From Gnetum montanum (Eukaryota > Streptophyta > Gnetopsida > Gnetales > Gnetaceae): a stretch of DNA of 64,000 bases. Each line of letters begins with the position of its first letter. Positions within the stretch are counted from its first letter, which is position 1. The notes beneath the pieces are model-generated. The model ran no database searches. It had not been told where the DNA came from and saw nothing but the letters and a program-made list of their open reading frames with translations. Of the stretch, positions 58,757 through 64,000 are shown one piece after another. Both the position numbers and the translations under genes were made by a program. The stretch is taken from contig MNCI01035767.1 in the NCBI GenBank assembly GCA_015680685.1, forward strand, positions 759,472 through 823,471, given 5' to 3'.

Positions 58757-60240
58757 TAGCTTTGGCCTGTCAACTGACTAATACCAATATCTGCTGCTTC
58801 ATCATAATCATAATCATAATCCTCGTCCGGATTTCTAGTTGTTGCTTTGATACTAATATTTGCTACTTCATCATAATCATAATCATAATCCTCGTCCAGA
58901 TTTCTAGCTGTTGCTCTGATACCAATATCTGCTGCTTCATCATAATCATAATCATAATCCTCGTCCGGATTTCTAGCTGCTGCTCCAAACCCTGTTCTAG
59001 TTGCAAACCTACCCCTGCCCTTGCCCTTGCCTTTTCCGTGGCTAGACTTGTGCCCACCAAGAGCTTGATGAGCACCTTATTGCATATACTGCACATGTAA
59101 CCATCTCCAGTGTTGTTCCACTTCCAGTCCCTATTTCCATCATCATTTCTCTTTTTACTAGTCAATGTTGATGCTTAAGCTCGTGCTCTTGTTAGCTGCA
59201 ACACCAATTTCGCAATTAGCCTCACCAAAATCATTATCATAACTGCTTCTAGGTTTCTTGAATCCTTTGAGCTCCTACTCTCCTCCTCCTCCTCCTTGGT
59301 CGTCGTCGTTGTAATCGACTAAAAGGCCCTTGAAGCTTCCCTGTGATTCAATGCCCCTCTCATGAAATACAGACTCCTTCATCGACTCTATGCTAACCCT
59401 GCTATTACCATGAATAACCAGCAGATTTGCAGTATCTCGATCATTCTTCGGAGGAGGAGCAGCAGCAGCAACAGGAGCTTCTCCATTTCTCTTAATCCTG
59501 CCAAACCTTGCTCTGGTCAAAAACCAACTACCCACAACAACACTGGCCCTTCCTAACCCCGATTTGGATTCAAAGCAACCCACAACAGAATTGATATGGA
59601 TGTTGCCCACATAAGCAGAGCTAGGATTGTGGATGGATTCATGGTTATGGCTGTTGTTACCAAGAGCTAGATGCTCTGTTCTGAATTCTAGATCCATGAC
59701 TCTGCGACTGCACTTCGGATTGCTCCTCAGACCATACAAACTAACCATCTTCACCCCAGCTTTGTTGATGTTGCTGCTTACAGTTACAGGTCCATTACCA
59801 GCATCATCCTTCATTTGCTTCTCCGAATTTTGTGCATCAATAGATCTACCATTGGCGTCCTCCTCCTCCTTCTGCTCTTCCTCTACACTTGGCTTGGACT
59901 TTCATGATGAGTGCTTGGCAGTGGCGGATACAGCAGGATCCTTACCATCATCATCATTGCCATCGCCATTGTCTACGATTGCAGCAGTAGTTTTGGAGCC
60001 GCCATGGATCCTAATGTGGCAGCCCAGAGCTCTGCCCAAGTTGAATGACTTGTTGCAGTGCTTACAAACATGGGAATCCCGATTTTTGTTCTTGGGCATG
60101 ACCAATTTTTCTTCTTTCTCCTCTTCCTTCTCTACGAAATTCACAACAGGCCTAACATTAGCAACCATTTCATTGGGGCTGAAATCATTGATCAAGCATT
60201 TGGTGACTTGTGAATTCTTCCTGCAATTTCTCAACGACAT
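58757..60240 (-). pseudogene. C2H2 zinc-finger protein (ZAT4/ZAT9-like), disrupted
   Basis: Minus-strand gene for a nuclear DNA-binding repressor-type protein. Finger 1 (60066-60004) is CKHCNKSFNLGRALGCHIRI followed by H, a C-x2-C-x12-H-x3-H finger with RALG-H. The middle contains YGLRSNPKCSRR, like the YGLRENPKKSWR motif of ZAT1/4/9 proteins. A second finger near 59095-59035 has YMCSICNKV and, in another frame, HQALGGHKSSHGK; about 7 bases between them appear deleted. A TGA at 59902-59904, a TAG at 59275-59277 and at least one more frameshift break it. The C-terminus is a DEDYDYDYDEAA repeat. Related genes are usually intronless, so introns do not explain the breaks. Confidence 0.8.
58795..58990 (-). 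repeat. 69-bp tandem repeat encoding DEDYDYDYDEAADI
   Basis: Almost three copies of a 69-bp unit beginning catcataatcataatcata on the plus strand. Read in the QALGGH frame on the minus strand each gives a 23-residue acidic unit, RN-DEDYDYDYDE-A-I-I-AT. The period is a multiple of three, so the frame is kept. Confidence 0.8.
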
Positions 60241-60317
60241 GGTTGTAGCTGCTGCTGGAAATTACTTCACAATACCAGACCTGTGGACACTGAACTGAAG
60301 CCCCGTTTAGAGAGCAG

Positions 60318-60590
60318 CAAGCAAAATGCAACTTCTAAAGAATATGACAGCTAGAACTTATAAATGTTGTAAGCAAAATGAGACTTCTAAAGAATATTAC
60401 AGCTAGAAATTTTAAATGTTGCAACTAAACTTAATCATAATGCCTCTTCTAAAGAATATGACAGCTAGAACTTTTAAATGTTGCAGCTAAACTTAGCCAT
60501 AATGCCACTTCTAAAGAATATGACAGCTAGAACTTTTAAATGTTGCAACTAAACTTAGCCATAGCTTATAGAGCAAGGAACTTCTAAAAT
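60318..60590. repeat. About 62-bp tandem repeat, four copies
   Basis: Imperfect units of cttctaaagaatatgacagc, tagaacttttaaatgttgca and actaaacttagccataatgc. The first copy is shorter. They lie just upstream of the zinc-finger relic's start codon, in its promoter position. Confidence 0.8.
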
Positions 60591-60639
60591 GTTGTTTGGC
60601 CGATAGGCCATTACCAGTCAGCAACGCTAATTTTGTACG

Positions 60640-60835
60640 TAACGCTGACTAAGGTTGACTTTTCCACAGGCCATTTCGGTAATTCAACTTTGTGAATAAC
60701 GCTGACGTGTAACTAAAATTCCAGAGAGGTCATTTTGGTAACGCAACTTTGTGCATCACGCTGACATGTAACTAAAATTCCAGACAGGCCATTTCGGTAA
60801 CGCAACTCTGTGCATAACGCTAACGTATAGAAATA
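60640..60835. repeat. About 59-bp tandem repeat, three copies
   Basis: Imperfect units of caggccatttcggtaacgca, actttgtgcataacgctgac and gtgtaactaaaattccaga. CG/TG/CA differences distinguish copies. A different family from the adjacent 62-bp repeat. Confidence 0.8.
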
Positions 60836-60848
60836 CAGATCATGCCTG

Positions 60849-61860
60849 GTGATAGAACGTGAAAACAGTTCACAGAGTAGGAGGAGGAGGGTTCAAGTTC
60901 TGCGTAGAAGCAAATCTAGGGCCGAAGACAGAAACAATGCGTGGATCAGGATGCAGAACAGGATCGGAGCGGCGGCACTCAGACCTACGGCGACGCTTTG
61001 GACGGCAGAAGCAACGGCCCACTCACCACATGTTGTAGTGCACACGATTTCAACTGTAGCTACGGTGCACAAGGTTTTCAGGGTGCACTGGGCAATGACA
61101 GTTGGATTCACTACAACAGTGCTCGACACGGTGGTGGTGGTTTCAGGAGGGTCAGTTGCCGCAAGCTGAAGATCGCGCGCTGCCGCTGCCATGCGGTGGA
61201 TGTGTGTGGTCACCGTCGAGGGGTTTCTGCAAAGGCGGAGACTGAGACGGAAGTTTTGTGCAAGGAGATTTGCCCCAACCCAGAGGCGAAGGGCTGGATT
61301 TGCATCGATCCAGCGACGAACAGTCTTGAATGCCTTGGGAGGCCAACGCAGCATGGTCTGTAGAAGGTGCAGAAACTACAGGAGAGCACGCATGATTGAA
61401 GAACACGCATCCCTAGGGAATCGCACACCGTGAGCTCCCAGAACAAGTCGTCGCCCACCTTTGATGCATTCCTTTTTGGGCTAGATCCAAAATGCGAAGG
61501 GCCACCAGGGCATAAAATTCCAGATCTGCGACTGAAACCTGCAAATCTGTTAGAACCGAGGCCTCTGCTACGACCACAACCAACACATCTACCAGAGCTT
61601 CGGCCTTGACTGTGGCTGTGGCTGTGACTGCTTCCATCTGGCCACGACCCCCGTCGCCTTCACAGAGCACTCAGAACACATCCTCGCCCATGTGCTACCT
61701 TCGAAGCACCGCGCCTAACGCATCACCAAAACCGTGTCCAAGACATTGTCAGTGGCTAGGCCATGTGCGCGTGCCAAGAAGCAGAAGCCTCTGCTGGAAA
61801 TATGATCGTCGGTGCCCACGGTAGGGCAGGTAACACCCAGAAAAGTATGCATCTGGGAGG
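60849..61860. other. GC-richer stretch with overlapping unassigned ORFs
   Basis: Composition shifts sharply upward in G+C. Overlapping open frames occur on both strands, for example plus 60941-61363 (starts MDQDAEQDRSGGTQTYGDAL) and minus 61354-60893 (starts MLRWPPKAFKTVRRWIDANP). High GC alone reduces stops, so neither is secure. I recognise no domain. Confidence 0.35.
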
Positions 61861-62639
61861 CTCCTACGATGGTGTTGTACAGATAGCCCAGCCTGGCGCT
61901 TGATAAACACGTAAGGAAATGCTTGATAATTTGATTAGAGTCAATGCCCTGATCATGGCGGGCAAGATTCTGTAGCGTTCCAGGAAAAGTGGTATCATTT
62001 GACGAATCCAATCATTTGAAGAGATTCTGCTCAAAATGTTTTCTGTATACATTATCTGTATACATGATTTTTTTGTTATATCAATTATTTTTTCAAATAC
62101 TGTGCATGATGTATATAAGTCTACAAAATTTTTAACGTTGAAAATATTCTCTGTATACATGACTAGGTTTACATTGGTATAGATTCTAATAAAGAAACTG
62201 CAGTTTCAAAATTTCACTTTTAATTCTAAATTCAAGAAGGATTATATGACCACAGGTGTTATATTATTCAAGTAGTTTTACCGACTGTTGCATCATTTTA
62301 ATCAAGTTGAACAAGTGATAATAGTATATTGCTATATTGCCGTTTATGTTGCCTCCGATAATAAGCATTACTTTCCAATACTTTTTTTCCCTTTTACTTT
62401 TCCAAGAGCACACGATTAAATACGATGTCGCAGCAGCATTAGTTTGCTCCACACCGCTGGAATTAAACTATCCCATTCGCAGTGATATTTCCCAATGCAA
62501 ATGGCTTAGTGGCACTCGAATAAAAAAACGTTGAATATAAATATTTAGTTTTATATCATTGCAATGCACCGTGTCTTCGAATCTTTCACAAAAAATAAAA
62601 TAGTTGTTGGTGTTGAAAGCAAGTCAAAGCACAATCGAA

Positions 62640-62725
62640 TTGGCGAATGGCTCAGTGGCACGTGAAAATCGAAAAAGCTGAATATAAAATGCACGTGAAA
62701 ATTGAAAAAGCTGTATATGCTTTGT
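62640..62725 (+). repeat. Short direct repeat gcacgtgaaaat-gaaaaagctg
   Basis: Two copies of a 37- to 38-bp unit in tandem. A third, weaker copy of its flank (atggcttagtggcac) lies at about 62501. Confidence 0.6.
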
Positions 62726-63042
62726 ATATATGTACAGTTTACAAAATTGGTAAAATAGAAAAAACACCCTACTTTATGGTAAAAAAAAACATAGAAAGCA
62801 CTGCATCCCGTTTTTCTTTTTTGATTTCCACTGCCATAGCTGTTGGGTTGCGTTGTTGTTGAAGTTTTTCTAATCCAATGATAGTTATGTTACTGCCATT
62901 CTTGCATTTCAATTGTCAACAAAATTGAAGATCAAAGAAATTGGTGAAGCTTAACCTTGCCCATATAGGTTTCCACTTGATGGTGTAATTTTAATGTTTA
63001 ACTCCATTTAAAATCTTCTCTTCTTTCTAGGTGTAGAGTAAT

Positions 63043-63205
63043 TACAAAGATCAAGGGTATTTTTGGTCTATCTGGTAAGAGGGACACAGACTATTGAATT
63101 GATCAAGAAAGAGGGTTTTCCCTCAGAGAAGATTCTGTTTGCAGGAGTAGTGGATGGCCAAAACATTTGGGCAAATGACCTAGCACCTTCCTTGGCTGTT
63201 CTAAT
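63043..63205 (+). pseudogene. Methionine synthase (MetE-type) gene fragment
   Basis: The plus-strand frame reads [20 protein letters not shown] then [20 protein letters not shown]. This matches the F-LVRGT-TLDLIK-GFPSGK and [20 protein letters not shown] block of cobalamin-independent methionine synthase, which methylates homocysteine. Only about 50 codons are present. The first codons need a frameshift to align. The fragment continues in the same frame into PIF1-like sequence, so it is a captured or fused piece, not a gene. Confidence 0.75.
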
Positions 63206-63985
63206 TTAGAGTGATGATTCGCAACAACAAAGATTTAGAGAAGTTTTGATGAATATATGAGAAAGAAAGATGACTGATGAGGATTATGACTTTTTAAGCT
63301 TGAGAATGCAACTTCCATCAACATTGGATGGGCGAGATGGATTTGAGGATTCTGTGCATTTGTTTGATACAAAGAATAAAGTGCATATGCATAATGAAAA
63401 AATATTGGTCAAAATGCAGAAGCCAGTTGCATGGTGCATAGTAGATAGAAAGACAAATGGTGTGAAATTTTGGGATGATTCAAAAGGAGAATTGGACCGA
63501 GTAGTGTTCATTTGTGAGGATGCAAGGGTTATGCTCACTGTTAATCTATGGGCAGAAGCAAAATTAGTTAATGGTGTATGTGGAGTCATTAAGAAAATAA
63601 TATACAGTCCACACTGTCAACCTCCATAGTTGCCATCGTATGTCATCGTTGAGTTTGACTCCTATATTGGAGTACTGTATGATAATGATATTGGAGTACC
63701 CATTCCACCAATCATACGTGGAGGATCTCGCCAACTACTACTTAGATTAGCATGGGCTTTAACGATACATAAGTTACAGGGAATGACATTGGAGAAAGTG
63801 TGTATAGATGTTGGTAGCAGAGAAACAACAGGTCTTACATTTGTGGCACTATCTTGAGTGAGGAGTATTGACAGTTTGAAGATATTCCCTCCGATCTCCA
63901 AAGAAAGATATATCAAGATATTTAAGGCTTCGCACCTTCAAAGTAGATTGGATGAAGAGCAACGCATTAAATCTAATGAAGAATG
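63206..63985 (+). pseudogene. PIF1-like DNA helicase, C-terminal part
   Basis: The frame includes DDSQQQRFREVLMNI, then FEDSVHLFDTKNKVHMHNEK. It continues with ARVMLTVNLWAEAKLVNGVC and LLLRLAWALTIHKLQGMTLE, and ends VALS-VRSIDSLKI and LQSRLDEEQRI. The WA-TIHK-QG-TL and GLTFVALS-VR blocks are the C-terminal helicase motifs of PIF1. The Walker A half is missing. Stops lie at the conserved QPP-LP (TAG, 63627) and in ALS-V (TGA, 63855), where Arg CGA to TGA is likely. It belongs to the stand-alone PIF1-like type or a Helitron; Rep/HUH sequence is not seen. Confidence 0.85.
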
Positions 63986-64000
63986 ATCTCATTCTTTTCT

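Noticed and set aside
59627-60298. Plus-strand 223-codon ORF
   Set aside because: It is the antisense of the zinc-finger relic; the fingers are on the minus strand.
63206-63985. Calling the helicase a Helitron outright
   Set aside because: No Rep/HUH motif, terminal TC/CTRR or hairpin is visible in the window; stand-alone PIF1-like genes have the same C-terminal motifs.

Overview
The window looks like intergenic DNA from a large plant nuclear genome, most likely a seed plant and possibly a gymnosperm (inference only). It is AT-rich and gene-poor, and most of it is old, nested and mutated LTR retrotransposons of Ty3/gypsy type. Their frames are full of stops. There are two assembly gaps: an N run at 41630-41912 and a single N at 48727. 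I find one apparently intact host gene, at 25556-25978. A broken C2H2 zinc-finger gene lies at about 58.75-60.24 kb, an atp1-like mitochondrial gene relic at 30.05-30.78 kb, and a chimeric methionine-synthase/PIF1-helicase relic at 63.04-63.99 kb.

Layout. 1-12.1 kb is a minus-strand Tat-type element (A): integrase, second RNase H, RNase H, RT, then protease and gag. It is split between protease and RT by a 5.4-kb plus-strand segment holding an intron-containing coiled-coil gene. 12.1-15.2 kb is non-coding and LTR-like, with large palindromes and TATA boxes on both strands. 15.2-19.85 kb is a plus-strand Athila-like pol (B) with its non-coding 3' region. 19.86-22.77 kb is the gag, primer-binding site and 5' LTR of a minus-strand relative (C). 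22.8-30.0 kb holds tRNA-derived SINE copies, the intact gene and AT-rich DNA. 31.1-33.15 kb is the start of a different plus-strand element (G) with an acidic ORF. 33.15-40.55 kb is a degraded minus-strand Athila-like element (D).

40.557-48.791 kb is a complete plus-strand element (E). It has two LTRs, a 5-bp target duplication (ctagg), a primer-binding site and gag, but no pol. In place of pol it has an internal TATA/palindrome region and a roughly 920-codon cargo ORF. 48.8-54.06 kb is gag, leader and 5' LTR of a minus-strand relative of E (F), interrupted by a 2.4-kb insertion that carries a 21-bp minisatellite. 54-58 kb has no recognisable gene. 58-64 kb holds a SINE pair, the zinc-finger relic, tandem repeats, a GC-richer stretch and the PIF1 relic.

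How the parts relate. B, C, D, E and F share gag, LTR or 3' non-coding sequence and form one Athila-like lineage. E lacks pol and would have depended on autonomous relatives such as B or D. The cargo genes of A and E are the most unusual content. They sit in different elements and opposite orientations relative to their hosts, yet share an MAPK start, a similar central segment and a long coiled-coil C-terminal half.
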